A model generated the notes under the pieces. The model was not told the origin of the DNA and searched no databases. It saw only the letters and a list, made by a program, of their open reading frames with translations. From NCBI GenBank assembly GCA_003243255.1, contig QFQM01000002.1, positions 1-64,000 of the forward strand: a stretch of 64,000 nt of DNA, read 5' to 3'. Each line of letters begins with the position of its first letter. Position 1 is the first letter of the stretch. Source of the stretch: Flavobacterium psychrophilum. Lineage in GTDB: Bacteria > Bacteroidota > Bacteroidia > Flavobacteriales > Flavobacteriaceae. Positions 16,924 to 26,900 of this stretch are shown here, piece after piece. The position numbers and the translations under genes are program-made.

Positions 16924-19485
16924 ATGAAAAGTATCCTTAGGCCGATATACAGCAAACTAGAATTCACGGGGATGGCGTTACTCCTTATCATTGCCATGGG
17001 AATGCCAGCCCAGGCGCAGGCTCCCGCTAAGAACCAAGTATCCTACACTTGTTCTATGCACCCTGAGATCCACTCTCCCAAGCCCGGAAAATGCCCTAAA
17101 TGCGGTATGGCCCTGGTTAAGGAAAAGGCTAAGCCTGCCAAGACGAAGCAGGAGCCCAAAAAAAAGGCACCAGCACCAAAAGCGGAGCCAGCAAAAGATA
17201 AAGAAGCTGCCCACAGTGGCCACGTCACTGAAAAAACTATGCAGGAAGAAGTCAAGGAAAGCCCGAGGCGCAAAGTTGCCGATGCACCGGCAAGGCTGGT
17301 GCGCTACGATTTATATGTCAGGGACACGATAGTGAATTTTTCCGGCAAGCCCAGGCGGGCAATAGCCGTCAATGGCCAGATACCGATGCCGACGCTGACC
17401 TTCACCGAAGGCGATACCGCTGAAATTTATGTACACAACGAATTGGATGAGGAGACCTCGCTGCATTGGCACGGACTGTTCTTGCCCAATAAGGAGGATG
17501 GGGTGCCGAACCTAACGCAGATGCCTATTGCGCCCCACAGCACCTATAAATATACTTTCCCCATCATCCAGCACGGAACGCATTGGTACCATAGCCATTC
17601 AGGCCTGCAGGAACAGATCGGGATGTACGGGTCTTTTGTTATGAACAAAAGGAATTCTGATCCCGGTTTCAGGGAAGGCATAGATGATTTGCCCACCATC
17701 CCTATCGTGCTTAGCGAATGGACCGACCTGAATCCTGAAAACATACACAGGATGCTGCACAACGCCTCGGATTGGTTTGCCATACAGAAAGGTACTACCC
17801 AGAGCTACGGGGAAGCAATCCGGCAGGGTTATTTCACGACAAAGATCACCAATGAATGGAAACGGATGAACGCTATGGATGTCAGCGATGTCTATTATGA
17901 AAAGTTCCTGATCAACGGTGTGAACGAAAGCCAGCTCGGGCAGTTCAAGGCAGGGGACAAGGTCAGGCTCCGTGTTTCCAACGGCGGTGCCTCAAGCAAT
18001 TTCTGGCTTACCTATGCCGGGGGGAAAATCAGCGTGGTGGCGAGCGACGGCAACGATGTCGAGCCTGTTGCGGTAGACCGCCTGCTAATCGCCGTATCGG
18101 AAACCTATGACCTTGTACTGACCATACCTGCCGATGGGGTTTCCTATGAGTTCCTTGCTACACCAGAAGACCGCACCAAGTCAGCATCCCTGTATATCGG
18201 CGATGGCATCAGGCAGCTAACCTCCCCGTTGCCAAAGCTGAAGTACTTTGAAGGCATGAAGATGATGAATGATATGATGAAAATGAACGGCGATCTCGAT
18301 GATATGGGAATGCAGATGTCCCTCAACCAGATGGACATGAATTCCGTAATGTACCCTGAGATCACTGGGCCGGCTGATGGTATGGGCACGGCCACAAAAG
18401 GTAGCGACGCTGGTGACCACAGCATGCATGACATGCCGAATAAATACGATGCGAACGCGACCTCAGATATCGTAACGCTCAATTATGCGATGTTGAAGTC
18501 CACTAAGAGCACTGCACTTTCCAAGGATGCTCCCGTGCGTGAGCTGCGCTTTGAGCTGACCGGAAATATGAACCGCTATGTCTGGAGCCTGGATAACAAG
18601 GTGGTCTCCGAATCGGATAAGATACTGATAAAAAAAGGCGAAATACTGCGTATAGTCCTTCACAATAATTCGATGATGCGCCATCCCATGCACTTGCACG
18701 GGCACGACTTCAGGGTAATTAACGGGCATGGCGATTATGCCCCGATGAAGAACATAATTGACATCATGCCGATGGAGACTGACACCATCGAATTTGCCGC
18801 GAGCGAAGATGGTGGGGACTGGTTTTTCCACTGCCACATCCTGTACCACATGATGAGCGGCATGGGCAGGATCTTCAGCTATGAGGACTCCCCCCCGAAC
18901 CCCGAAATCCCGGACCCGAAGCTGGCCCAGAGAAAACTCTTTGCCGATGACAGGGAATTCCATTTCATGGCTGAAAATGACTTTGCCACCAACGGGAATG
19001 ACGGAGAGGCTATGCTTGCCAATACGCGCTGGAGCATCAATGCCGAATGGAGGCTTGGCTACAACGACCACCATGGCTATGAGACCGAGCTGCATATCGG
19101 GCGCTATATTGACAAGATGCAATGGCTGTTTCCCTTTGTGGGCTTTGACTGGCGCTATAGAGAGCAGGATATGGGCGCTATGGAGAAAAATATTTTCGGA
19201 CAGGGAAATACTAAGGACAAGAGGGCAGTCTTAAGCGCCGGGGTAAGCTATATCCTGCCAATGCTGATTACTGCTCAGGCTGAGATATTCACAGATGGCA
19301 ACGTGAGACTGCAGTTGGAGCGGAAGGACATCCCCCTTACCAGGCGCCTTCGCATGAACCTGATGGTAAATACCGATAAGGAGTACATGGGCATGCTGCG
19401 CTACATCGTCACGCGATGGGGCTCCCTATCGGCACATTACGACAGCGATATGGGAGCGGGGTTCGGGATGATGCTGAATTATTAA
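16924..19485 (+). CDS. Multicopper oxidase (CopA/PcoA type) fused to a CopB-like barrel tail
   Basis: 853 residues: signal peptide (ending PAQAQA), one CPMHPE...CPKCGM-type domain (here CSMHPE, residues 41-66), a Lys/Pro/Ala-rich linker, then three cupredoxin domains. Copper ligands are seen as HWHG (near 180), HWYHSHSG (near 220), HPMHLHGHD (near 586) and HCHILYHMMSGM (near 635). A Met-rich stretch around 440-475 fits Cu(I) binding. From about 660 onward the text changes to beta strands like the CopB outer-membrane protein. It probably oxidises toxic Cu(I) in the periplasm. The fused barrel would dock it in the outer membrane; that is inference. Confidence 0.88.
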   Translation: MKSILRPIYSKLEFTGMALLLIIAMGMPAQAQAPAKNQVSYTCSMHPEIHSPKPGKCPKCGMALVKEKAKPAKTKQEPKKKAPAPKAEPAKDKEAAHSGHVTEKTMQEEVKESPRRKVADAPARLVRYDLYVRDTIVNFSGKPRRAIAVNGQIPMPTLTFTEGDTAEIYVHNELDEETSLHWHGLFLPNKEDGVPNLTQMPIAPHSTYKYTFPIIQHGTHWYHSHSGLQEQIGMYGSFVMNKRNSDPGFREGIDDLPTIPIVLSEWTDLNPENIHRMLHNASDWFAIQKGTTQSYGEAIRQGYFTTKITNEWKRMNAMDVSDVYYEKFLINGVNESQLGQFKAGDKVRLRVSNGGASSNFWLTYAGGKISVVASDGNDVEPVAVDRLLIAVSETYDLVLTIPADGVSYEFLATPEDRTKSASLYIGDGIRQLTSPLPKLKYFEGMKMMNDMMKMNGDLDDMGMQMSLNQMDMNSVMYPEITGPADGMGTATKGSDAGDHSMHDMPNKYDANATSDIVTLNYAMLKSTKSTALSKDAPVRELRFELTGNMNRYVWSLDNKVVSESDKILIKKGEILRIVLHNNSMMRHPMHLHGHDFRVINGHGDYAPMKNIIDIMPMETDTIEFAASEDGGDWFFHCHILYHMMSGMGRIFSYEDSPPNPEIPDPKLAQRKLFADDREFHFMAENDFATNGNDGEAMLANTRWSINAEWRLGYNDHHGYETELHIGRYIDKMQWLFPFVGFDWRYREQDMGAMEKNIFGQGNTKDKRAVLSAGVSYILPMLITAQAEIFTDGNVRLQLERKDIPLTRRLRMNLMVNTDKEYMGMLRYIVTRWGSLSAHYDSDMGAGFGMMLNY

Positions 19486-19509
19486 CAACAACCATTAAAT
19501 AATTAGATT

Positions 19510-20133
19510 ATGAAAAAAACAATTTTATTAGTGACGCTGACCGCCATGTCCTTCATGGTTTCATGCTCGGAGGATGACAACACCGCTACGAGAGGGGTAC
19601 AGCTGCAGGCACACGATGACAATGAGATGATGGACACTATGCACACGATGATGGATGCGATGGCAGCCATGGAAATGACGCATGACCCTGATGTTGATTT
19701 TGCAGCCATGATGATCATGCACCATGAGGGCGCTATAGCAATGGCCGGTCTTGAGCTGCAGGAAGGCAGCAATGCTGAGATAAAGGCTGTGGCGGAAGGC
19801 ATCATTGCCGCACAGCAACAGGAAATACAGGAACTTGAGGGAATCCTTGCAGGAATCAGCGCTGATGAGATGGATATGGAATTTATGGAGGAACAGATGA
19901 ACGGCATGGACAGGATGGATGCGATGGCTGACCAGCAGATGATAACCGGCGATACCGACAACGACTTTGCCAGCCTGATGATAATCCACCACCAGGCCGC
20001 CATGGACAGCGCATCTTCCTACCTGCACCACGGAAGCAACCCTGAGCTGATAGCTATGGCCAATATGATTATTGAGGCACAAAGCGCGGAAATTATTGCG
20101 CTCAGCAACTGGCTGGCAGAAAACCGCCGATAA
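19510..20133 (+). CDS. DUF305 lipoprotein
   Basis: 207 residues. The lipobox MVSC19 makes it a lipoprotein. It carries two DUF305-type repeats, each with a double His: DFAAMMIMHHEGAIAMA and DFASLMIIHHQAAMDSA. It is rich in Met, Asp and His, suiting copper binding at the membrane surface. It follows the multicopper oxidase by 24 bases and is probably part of the same transcript. Confidence 0.88.
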   Translation: MKKTILLVTLTAMSFMVSCSEDDNTATRGVQLQAHDDNEMMDTMHTMMDAMAAMEMTHDPDVDFAAMMIMHHEGAIAMAGLELQEGSNAEIKAVAEGIIAAQQQEIQELEGILAGISADEMDMEFMEEQMNGMDRMDAMADQQMITGDTDNDFASLMIIHHQAAMDSASSYLHHGSNPELIAMANMIIEAQSAEIIALSNWLAENRR

Positions 20134-20210
20134 GGGCGACCAGAGGGAATTCCCAGGTGGCTTAGCCAAAGTTTAAAGTAATACGGACCGTTAAAGCAAT
20201 AGTATACCTT

Positions 20211-20564
20211 ATGAAAAGAATAATTGCACTGCTTGCAATAGCAGCCCTTTTTGCCGCCTACGGCTGCAGCGAAACAGGCCCCGATGGACAGGCCAGCGAA
20301 CACGATGACCTTACTGCGGCGCGGGAGATGGGCAATGCCCTGCATCACATGGAAAGTTATAATGACTCAATAGCCCATCATCCGGGCGCATTGGTGCATC
20401 ACTACGACAGCCTCTACCATCATCATGACTCCCTGTTTGTGCACTATCACCAAAATTACCACCATGGCGATACCCTGCATCATCACACAGGGGTGCAACA
20501 CGGCGTTGCACAGCATCACGAATATGATTCTGTAGCTGCTGCCCATCACCATATTGCCCACTAA
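20211..20564 (+). CDS. Extremely His-rich small lipoprotein
   Basis: 117 residues with lipobox AAYGC19. After residue 40 nearly every third residue is His, in repeated H-H-x-D/Y units (HHPGALVHHYDSLYHHHDSL, HHGDTLHHHTGV, QHHEY). No conventional domain is visible. It probably works as a surface metal sponge for Cu, Zn or Ni. As the last gene before a strong hairpin it closes the copper operon. Codon use matches its neighbours. Confidence 0.75.
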   Translation: MKRIIALLAIAALFAAYGCSETGPDGQASEHDDLTAAREMGNALHHMESYNDSIAHHPGALVHHYDSLYHHHDSLFVHYHQNYHHGDTLHHHTGVQHGVAQHHEYDSVAAAHHHIAH

Positions 20565-20598
20565 TCGGCAATACTATTTAATATTGTTACAGATACTG

Positions 20599-20624
20599 AT
20601 GCCGCTGCAACTAGTGCAGCGGCA
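20599..20624 (+). terminator. Hairpin at the end of the copper operon
   Basis: ATGCCGCTGCA and TGCAGCGGCAT form an 11-bp stem around ACTAG, followed by a short T-rich stretch. It lies 35 bases after the His-rich lipoprotein gene, so it is the likely transcript end. Confidence 0.7.
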
Positions 20625-20665
20625 TTTCTTACAGGCAATTCTACCAGCTTTACGTAAGATTTACC

Positions 20666-20848
20666 TCACATGAATTTACGTAATGTCGGATTACTCTCTA
20701 TTAATAAGTATAGTAAAGCGTCGGTACGCCTAAACAAGTTTTGCTGTCCGTGCACCTCTAACGCGGCCTTGCATTTCAATATGCTTTTCGCAAGACTGCC
20801 GTAATCGTATTTGGCATATGTTGCTTTCAATTGCCTATGCCACCTCAT
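20666..20848 (-). CDS. Possible small protein downstream of the ars operon
   Basis: A 60-residue frame, basic and helical (including LAKSILKCKAALEVHG and RRTDALLYLLIESN), 65 bases after the ACR3 gene on the same strand. It could be the last gene of the arsenic operon or a truncated piece of an older gene. I recognise no family. Its low-complexity-free composition makes a chance frame less likely but not excluded. Confidence 0.35.
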   Translation of the reverse strand: MRWHRQLKATYAKYDYGSLAKSILKCKAALEVHGQQNLFRRTDALLYLLIESNPTLRKFM

Positions 20849-20913
20849 GGAAGTTGTGCCTTATCTGACCAACTCTAACCTTATTTATGCGTTTAGAGAG
20901 GAAGTGATATGAA

Positions 20914-21987
20914 TTAATATTTCGTTTGGGAATAATATCTTTTACGGAACCAGAAGGCAAGGTTGACCAGTGCTATGAGCGCAGGTACTTCTACAAGGGG
21001 GCCGATTACGCCTGCAAACGCCTGTCCGCTATTTATTCCAAACACACCTATAGCAACTGCAATAGCTAATTCAAAGTTATTCCCAGTCGCTGTAAAAGCG
21101 ATAGATGTGCTTTTTGAATAGTCGGCCCCGAAAAAGCGCCCTGTAAAAAAGCTTATAACAAACATGATTGTGAAGTAGAATACAAGAGGTATAGCAATTC
21201 GAAGGACATCCATAGGAATCTGGACGATCAGTTCGCCTTTAAGGCTGAACATCACGACAATTGTAAAGAGCAGTGCTATCAGGGTTATTGGTGAGATAAA
21301 GGGAACATACTTTGCCTGGAACCATGCTATCCCTTTTAATTTGATTAAGGCATACCTGCTTCCAATACCGAGGGCGAATGGTATACCCAGGTAAATCCCG
21401 ACGCTTTCGGCAATCTGCCCAATGCTAATATCTACGTTGAAGCCGTCATAGCCGAAAAAGGGTGGAAGTATTGTTATAAAAATATACGCATATACGCTGT
21501 AGAGGAAGACCTGGAAAATACTGTTTAATGCTATCAAGCCTGCAGCATATTCACGATTACCATCGGCAAGGTCATTCCAAACTACCACCATTGCGATGCA
21601 TCTTGCTAACCCGATAAGTATTACACCAATCATATATTCAGGATAGCCTTTCAGGAACAATAGCGCTAGCACAAACATCAGAATAGGACCGATTATCCAA
21701 TTTAACAGCAGTGAGGCACCCAACACCCTCGTGTTTGAGAAAACTTCACCCATTTTGCTGTAATTCACTTTTGCAAGTGGCGGGTACATCATCAGGATCA
21801 ATCCGACTGCCAAGGGAATATTAGTGGTCCCGCTTGAAAAAGAATTTATAAAGTTGCTGCTGTCAGGAACCAGATATCCAACAGCTACACCTATTGCCAT
21901 GGCAAGGAAAATCCAAAGCGTCAGGTACCGGTCAATGAAACCAAGCTTCTTTCTACTCAACACCGGGGTACAATTCGCTACAGACAT
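20914..21987 (-). CDS. Arsenite efflux transporter, ACR3 family
   Basis: 357 residues with about ten membrane helices. The signature [18 protein letters not shown] (near residues 125-143) contains the Cys conserved in ACR3 arsenite transporters. VAIGVFG near the end is also typical. It expels arsenite across the inner membrane. It is the last clear gene of a leftward operon, 3 bases after the phosphatase-like reductase gene. Confidence 0.93.
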   Translation of the reverse strand: MSVANCTPVLSRKKLGFIDRYLTLWIFLAMAIGVAVGYLVPDSSNFINSFSSGTTNIPLAVGLILMMYPPLAKVNYSKMGEVFSNTRVLGASLLLNWIIGPILMFVLALLFLKGYPEYMIGVILIGLARCIAMVVVWNDLADGNREYAAGLIALNSIFQVFLYSVYAYIFITILPPFFGYDGFNVDISIGQIAESVGIYLGIPFALGIGSRYALIKLKGIAWFQAKYVPFISPITLIALLFTIVVMFSLKGELIVQIPMDVLRIAIPLVFYFTIMFVISFFTGRFFGADYSKSTSIAFTATGNNFELAIAVAIGVFGINSGQAFAGVIGPLVEVPALIALVNLAFWFRKRYYSQTKY

Positions 21988-21990
21988 AAT

Positions 21991-22626
21991 TTATTTCTTA
22001 ATGTTGGAAAAAACATAGAACATCTCGGTAGCAATCTGGATGCTTCGCTCCCTGTATTTTTCATCCTGTTGGGCAGTACCGTCGAATGCTTTTGGATCAT
22101 CATAGGTTATGGCGATGCGTTTTTCAGCACCGGAAATAAAGGGGCAACCTCCATCTGCCTGTGAGCAGGTCATTATCGCTGCAAAGCCGCCTTCCGGATT
22201 AAAATCATCGTAATAAGTCTTTGAAAAGGCTATTACAGGATGTTCATCCTCCGCGTATTTAACGGCATAGACAGGATTGCTGCCCGAAGCGAGGATTTGT
22301 ATCTTAAACCCTGCTTGTGTCAGTGTCTCCGCAACTTTAGGATACATCGCTGTTGCCTCTGTTCCACCGGAGTAACATGTAACTTTTGGTATATCATAAT
22401 TATGTGCCGCGGCCTGTGCCCATATTTGCGCCAGGTGGCTCCTTCGTGAATTGTGGGTGCAGATGAGGTTCAGCCTGATGTCTTGATTGGCATCTGCCTT
22501 AGCTTGTATGAAATCCACTAACGGCTGGAGAATTTCTTTTCGCTCACCGGATATAGTAGTAAAGTTGAAATTTACTGACAGCGCTTTGATTTCAGGGAAT
22601 AGGGTTGAATCTTTTGACATATGCAA
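21991..22626 (-). CDS. ArsC-like low-molecular-weight phosphatase (arsenate reductase)
   Basis: 211 residues. The P-loop C56-T-H-N-S-R-R-S63 fits the arsenate reductase/LMW protein-tyrosine-phosphatase active site, with CYSGGTEA downstream. The larger size and an N-terminal extension of about 45 residues are typical for Bacteroidota ars operons. It reduces arsenate to arsenite for export by the adjacent ACR3 protein. The ArsR-DUF6428-ArsC-ACR3 order supports the assignment. Confidence 0.85.
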   Translation of the reverse strand: MHMSKDSTLFPEIKALSVNFNFTTISGERKEILQPLVDFIQAKADANQDIRLNLICTHNSRRSHLAQIWAQAAAHNYDIPKVTCYSGGTEATAMYPKVAETLTQAGFKIQILASGSNPVYAVKYAEDEHPVIAFSKTYYDDFNPEGGFAAIMTCSQADGGCPFISGAEKRIAITYDDPKAFDGTAQQDEKYRERSIQIATEMFYVFSNIKK

Positions 22627-22631
22627 ATGTG

Positions 22632-23105
22632 TTAGCAGCAGCCTCCCCCGGGAGTACAGTTATTGTTATTACTGCCCGCTAATTGAGATAAGCTGACTTT
22701 TTTCTTGTCGCTTGTGCCGCACTGGTCAGAGGCGAGACATGCTGTCTGTTTATTAAGCAACAGGAAACGCTCTCCATCAAAGCTTAGATCATATTTTCCA
22801 ATGGTCCTGTCCTGGTATTCAACCTCAATCTCGAAATCTCCAATCCCAAGCACCTTCTCAGAAAGCGATATAATATTTAGAAGCTTGGCAGGCTTAAGCC
22901 TATGGTCTTCATCTCCTTCATCTTCCCATAACTGGAAATTAACCACAGTTTCGCGACGTACGGTACCGCCGCAGTCTATAAAGTTTTTTGTAATAAGGCC
23001 CACTTCCGTTACGTGAAAGTTTTCAGGCACAAAGGAGCCATCAGGAAGCATAAAGCTTAAAGCTTCCATATTGTTCAGGTGGCTTTTAATCTCGGATAGT
23101 TTCAT
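22632..23105 (-). CDS. DUF6428-type protein of ars operon
   Basis: 157 residues, cytoplasmic. It starts MKLSEIKSHLNNM with a conserved-looking SFMLPDGSFVPENFHVTEVG block, and ends with a CTPGGGCC tail rich in Cys. I recall this family (DUF6428) as regularly present between arsR and arsC in Bacteroidota. Its function is unknown; the Cys tail may bind arsenite. It starts 17 bases after arsR ends. Confidence 0.75.
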   Translation of the reverse strand: MKLSEIKSHLNNMEALSFMLPDGSFVPENFHVTEVGLITKNFIDCGGTVRRETVVNFQLWEDEGDEDHRLKPAKLLNIISLSEKVLGIGDFEIEVEYQDRTIGKYDLSFDGERFLLLNKQTACLASDQCGTSDKKKVSLSQLAGSNNNNCTPGGGCC

Positions 23106-23122
23106 GTTGAATATAGTTTAAA

Positions 23123-23455
23123 TTAACAGCAATCAGCGTTTTTCTTATTCAGGTGTTCTGCTATATGCTGGAAAAATCCTTTTATCTTTTTGAACCCGGT
23201 CTCATTGATGCAGTAGCAAATAGCGTTGCCCTCGATATTGCCTTTAATAAGGCCGGCACTCTTAAGTTCCTTCAGGTGTTGGGAAACGGTGGGCTGGGCA
23301 AGGGGAAGCTCATTTACAATATCACCGCAAATACACGCGTCAACTTTAAGGAGATATTCAATGATAGCTATTCTGGCGGGATGCCCTAAAGCCTTGGCAA
23401 GTATGGCAAGTTCATTTTGGCTATCGGTAAAGTGGTCTGTTTTAGTTGCTCCCAT
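23123..23455 (-). CDS. arsR: ArsR-family repressor
   Basis: 110 residues from the ATG at 23455; a TTG at 23476 would add seven residues but overlaps the operator. The winged helix has [23 protein letters not shown]. Upstream helix Cys41 and Cys43 (DACICGD), and a C-terminal ADCC, are candidate As(III) ligands. It represses its own operon until arsenite binds. A palindrome covers its promoter. Confidence 0.9.
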   Translation of the reverse strand: MGATKTDHFTDSQNELAILAKALGHPARIAIIEYLLKVDACICGDIVNELPLAQPTVSQHLKELKSAGLIKGNIEGNAICYCINETGFKKIKGFFQHIAEHLNKKNADCC

Positions 23456-23467
23456 CGTTATATTTTT

Positions 23468-23481
23468 ATATTGCAATATTA
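23468..23481 (-). promoter_or_regulatory. ars operator/promoter
   Basis: ATATTGCAATAT is a perfect 12-bp palindrome at 23468-23479. It overlaps TAATATTG on the minus strand (23474-23481), one base off the TAnnTTTG consensus. It lies 13 bases before the arsR ATG. A repressor bound there would block transcription, as expected for ArsR autoregulation. Confidence 0.5.
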
Positions 23482-23537
23482 CGATAATAATTTAATATTT
23501 TTATGATGGCTTTAAATTTTTTTATACTTTTACTCCA

Positions 23538-23864
23538 ATGAAAAACCTAAGGCACATCATAACCATTCTCTTCTCAGTGTATTTGCTGGGGCTTATGGTG
23601 TTGCCTTGCAGCGAATCGCACGCTGTGGCGGCCGGCAGGCACAGGTCAGAATCCCAATCACAGGATAAGCATGACCATGATGCGGAACTTTGCACGCCAT
23701 TTTGCGTTTGCGGCAGCTGCGTTACGGCAATCGTGCTGTATGCTCCGATTGACTTTGAGCTCCTTGAGCCAGGAATCCCGTTTCAAGACCAGGTTTCCAA
23801 TTTTTATCAATCGGTAACATCCGATTTCCACGGCTCCATCTGGCAGCCTCCTCAGTTAGTTTAA
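23538..23864 (+). CDS. DUF6660-like small secreted protein
   Basis: 108 residues: N-terminal signal peptide (ending SESHAVA), a His/Asp-rich stretch (SQDKHDHDAELC), then CTPFCVCGSC with four Cys. The tail FYQSVTSDFHGSIWQPPQLV recalls the tail of the protein at 9470. This family commonly precedes CusA genes in Bacteroidota. It is periplasmic or surface-bound and may be a metal-binding accessory of the efflux pump. It is divergent from the ars operon with a 61-base spacer. Confidence 0.75.
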   Translation: MKNLRHIITILFSVYLLGLMVLPCSESHAVAAGRHRSESQSQDKHDHDAELCTPFCVCGSCVTAIVLYAPIDFELLEPGIPFQDQVSNFYQSVTSDFHGSIWQPPQLV

Positions 23865-23948
23865 TGATTTTGCCGGCGATGAGCCGGATCATGCCGCATG
23901 CACCTGTGTGGCAAGTATTAAATAAATCATTATACTAATGCATTATCA

Positions 23949-26900
23949 ATGTTAGATAAGATCATTCATTTTAGCATTAACAATAAATTTATTGTTGGCT
24001 TATTCACTTTGGCACTGGTTGTTGTAGGCTCGTACTCCCTGTATAACCTTCCAATCGATGCCCTGCCTGATATAACAAATAATCAGGTGCAAATTATTAC
24101 CAGCTCACCGACACTTGCGACGCAGGAGGTGGAGCAACTCATTTCTTACCCTATAGAACAATCCGTAAAATCAATCCCTAAAGTAGTGGAACTCCGTTCC
24201 ATAAGCCGCTTTGGGTTAAGTGTTGTAACTGTTGTTTTTGAGGATGATGTAGATGTTTACTGGGCTCGGGCACAAATCTCAGAACGCATCAAAGAAGCTG
24301 AGGATATTATCCCAAAAAGCCTAGGCACACCTGAAATGTCGCCTATCAGTACCGGGCTTGGTGAAATTTACCAGTACGTAGTTTTTCCGGAGAAAGGCTA
24401 TGAGGATAAATACGATGCGACCGAACTCCGTACCATACAGGACTGGATCATTAAGCCGCAGCTAACCGGGACAAAAGGTGTGGCTGAGGTAAATACCCTT
24501 GGGGGTAAGCTAAAGCAGTACGAGATTGCAGTGCAGCCAGACCGCCTAAAGAGCATGAATACCACAGTCTCTGAAATATTCGAGGCATTGGAATCCAATA
24601 ATGAGAATACCGGCGGAGCTTACATCGACAAAAAACCGTATGCGTATTTCATCAGGGGTATAGGAATGGTAAGCAGTATCGATGACATCAATAAGATCGT
24701 CATTAAGAATGTCAATGGCATACCTATCCTGATACGGGATGTGGCAAAGGTCCAGATTGGAAGCAGCATCCGTTACGGCGCGGTAACCAAAGATGGCAAA
24801 GGCGAGGAGGTAAGCGGATTTGTAATGATGCTCAAGGGCGAGAACAGCGGCCAGGTTGTCCAGCGTGTGAAGGATAAGATGGAGCAGATCAAAAAGACAC
24901 TGCCTAAAGGGGTTGCCGTTGAACCCTTCATCGACAGGACGGTAATGGTCGATAACGCCATAGGGACTGTGCAGACTAACTTAATCGAAGGCGCCCTGAT
25001 CGTAGTGTTTATCCTCGTGTTGCTCTTGGGCAACTGGCGTGCGGGTCTGGTAGTGGCTTCTGTTATTCCACTTGCGCTTCTGTTTGCGATTTCCATGATG
25101 AAATTATTCGGGGTCAGCGGTAACCTGATGAGCCTTGGCGCTATCGATTTTGGTATCATTGTAGATGGTGCCGTCATTATAGTGGAGGCCATCATCCACA
25201 GGCTGGAAGTACGGAAAAAACATAAGCTTACAGCTGCCGAGATGAATGAGGAGGTCTATGCGGCCGCCTCTAAGATCCGTAGCAGCGCCGCCTTTGGCGA
25301 GATCATCATACTTATAGTATACCTGCCGATACTTGCCCTTGTAGGAGTAGAAGGCAAAATGTTCGGGCCTATGGCACAGACCGTGTCCTTCGCCATCCTT
25401 GGTGCCTTTATCCTCTCGCTGACCTATGTGCCGATGATGAGCGCTTTAGTGCTTAAGAAAGAAACCGGTCATAAACCGAACTTCAGCGATAAGATCATTT
25501 CTTCAACGTATAACGTTTATCGTCCCCTGCTTGACAAGGCCCTGAGGATAAAGGGAGCGGTACTCGGGTTCTCGGTAGCATTATTTGCCGCTGCACTTCT
25601 GGTCTTCAACTCATTGGGAGGTGAATTTATTCCCACCCTGGATGAAGGCGATATTGCCACGCACCTTATAATAGCTTCAGGAAGTTCCCTGTCCCAGGAA
25701 ATTGAGACCACCACAAAAGCTGAAAAAATACTTCGCGATAAATTTCCCGAAATCAAAATGATCGTTACCAAGATAGGCAGCGCTGAAATCCCTACCGACC
25801 CGATGCCGATAGAAGCGGGCGACATGATCATTATACTAAAAGACAAAGACGAATGGACCTCTGCCGGGACCAAAGAGGAGCTTATGGAGAAAATGGAGAA
25901 GGCCCTGGAGGATATCCCCGGCGCTACAACCGAATTCTCGCAGCCGGTGCAGATGCGTATGAACGAGCTTATGACCGGGGTAAGGAGCGATGTTGCCATA
26001 AAAATATTCGGTGAGGATATTGATATGCTGGTCAGCAAAGGCGAGGAGGTTACCGAAATGATCAAAGGCATTGAGGGCGTTGCCGATGCGAAGGCAGAAC
26101 GGGTAGCAGGGCTACCCCAGATAACGATCCGTTACAATAAGGATAAGCTTGCGCTCTACGGGCTCAATGTCGGGGACCTGAACAGGGTCATCCGTATGGG
26201 TTTCGCAGGGGAAGCTGCCGGAATAGTTTATGAAGGCGAAAAGCGCTTCGATATGGTGGTGCGGCTGGCAGAAGAAAGCAGACAGGATATCAGCAACCTC
26301 AAGTCGCTCTACGTTACGCTGCCCTCGGGGAGCCAAATCCCTTTGGAACAGGTAGCCGATATTAAATATGAGGACGGGCCGATGCAGATCAGCAGGGAAG
26401 ATGGCAGAAGGAGGATCGTGATCGGGTTTAATGTCCGTGGGGCCGATGTGGAATCGGTCGTCAATAAAATACAGGACAAGCTTGGCACGAGCCTGAAGCT
26501 GCCTTCAGGCTATTATATCACCTATGGAGGCCAGTTTGAGAACCTAGTCGAAGCCAACAAACGCCTTATGATAGCGGTGCCTGCAGCCCTTGCACTGATT
26601 TTTGTACTGCTGTACTTTACTTTTAAATCCGTTAAGCAATCCATCCTGATCTTTACCGCAATACCCCTTTCGGCGATAGGGGGAGTGTTTGCGCTCTGGA
26701 TGCGCAACATGCCCTTCAGCATTTCTGCAGGGGTCGGGTTTATAGCCCTTTTTGGCGTAGCAGTGCTCAATGGTATTGTACTGATAGCGTATTTCAACCA
26801 GTTAAAATCCGAAGGTATGACTGATATTTATAAACGCATCCACGAGGGCACAAAGGCAAGGTTAAGGCCTGTTATCCTAACCGCATCGGTCGCTTCACTG

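Noticed and set aside
18463..19122. 219-residue open frame on the minus strand within the multicopper oxidase gene
   Set aside because: Antisense shadow of a well-supported gene; the text has no domain and follows from the GC-rich codon use of the real gene.
25517..26071. 184-residue minus-strand frame inside the RND gene
   Set aside because: Shadow of the pump gene; no start context and no recognisable family.
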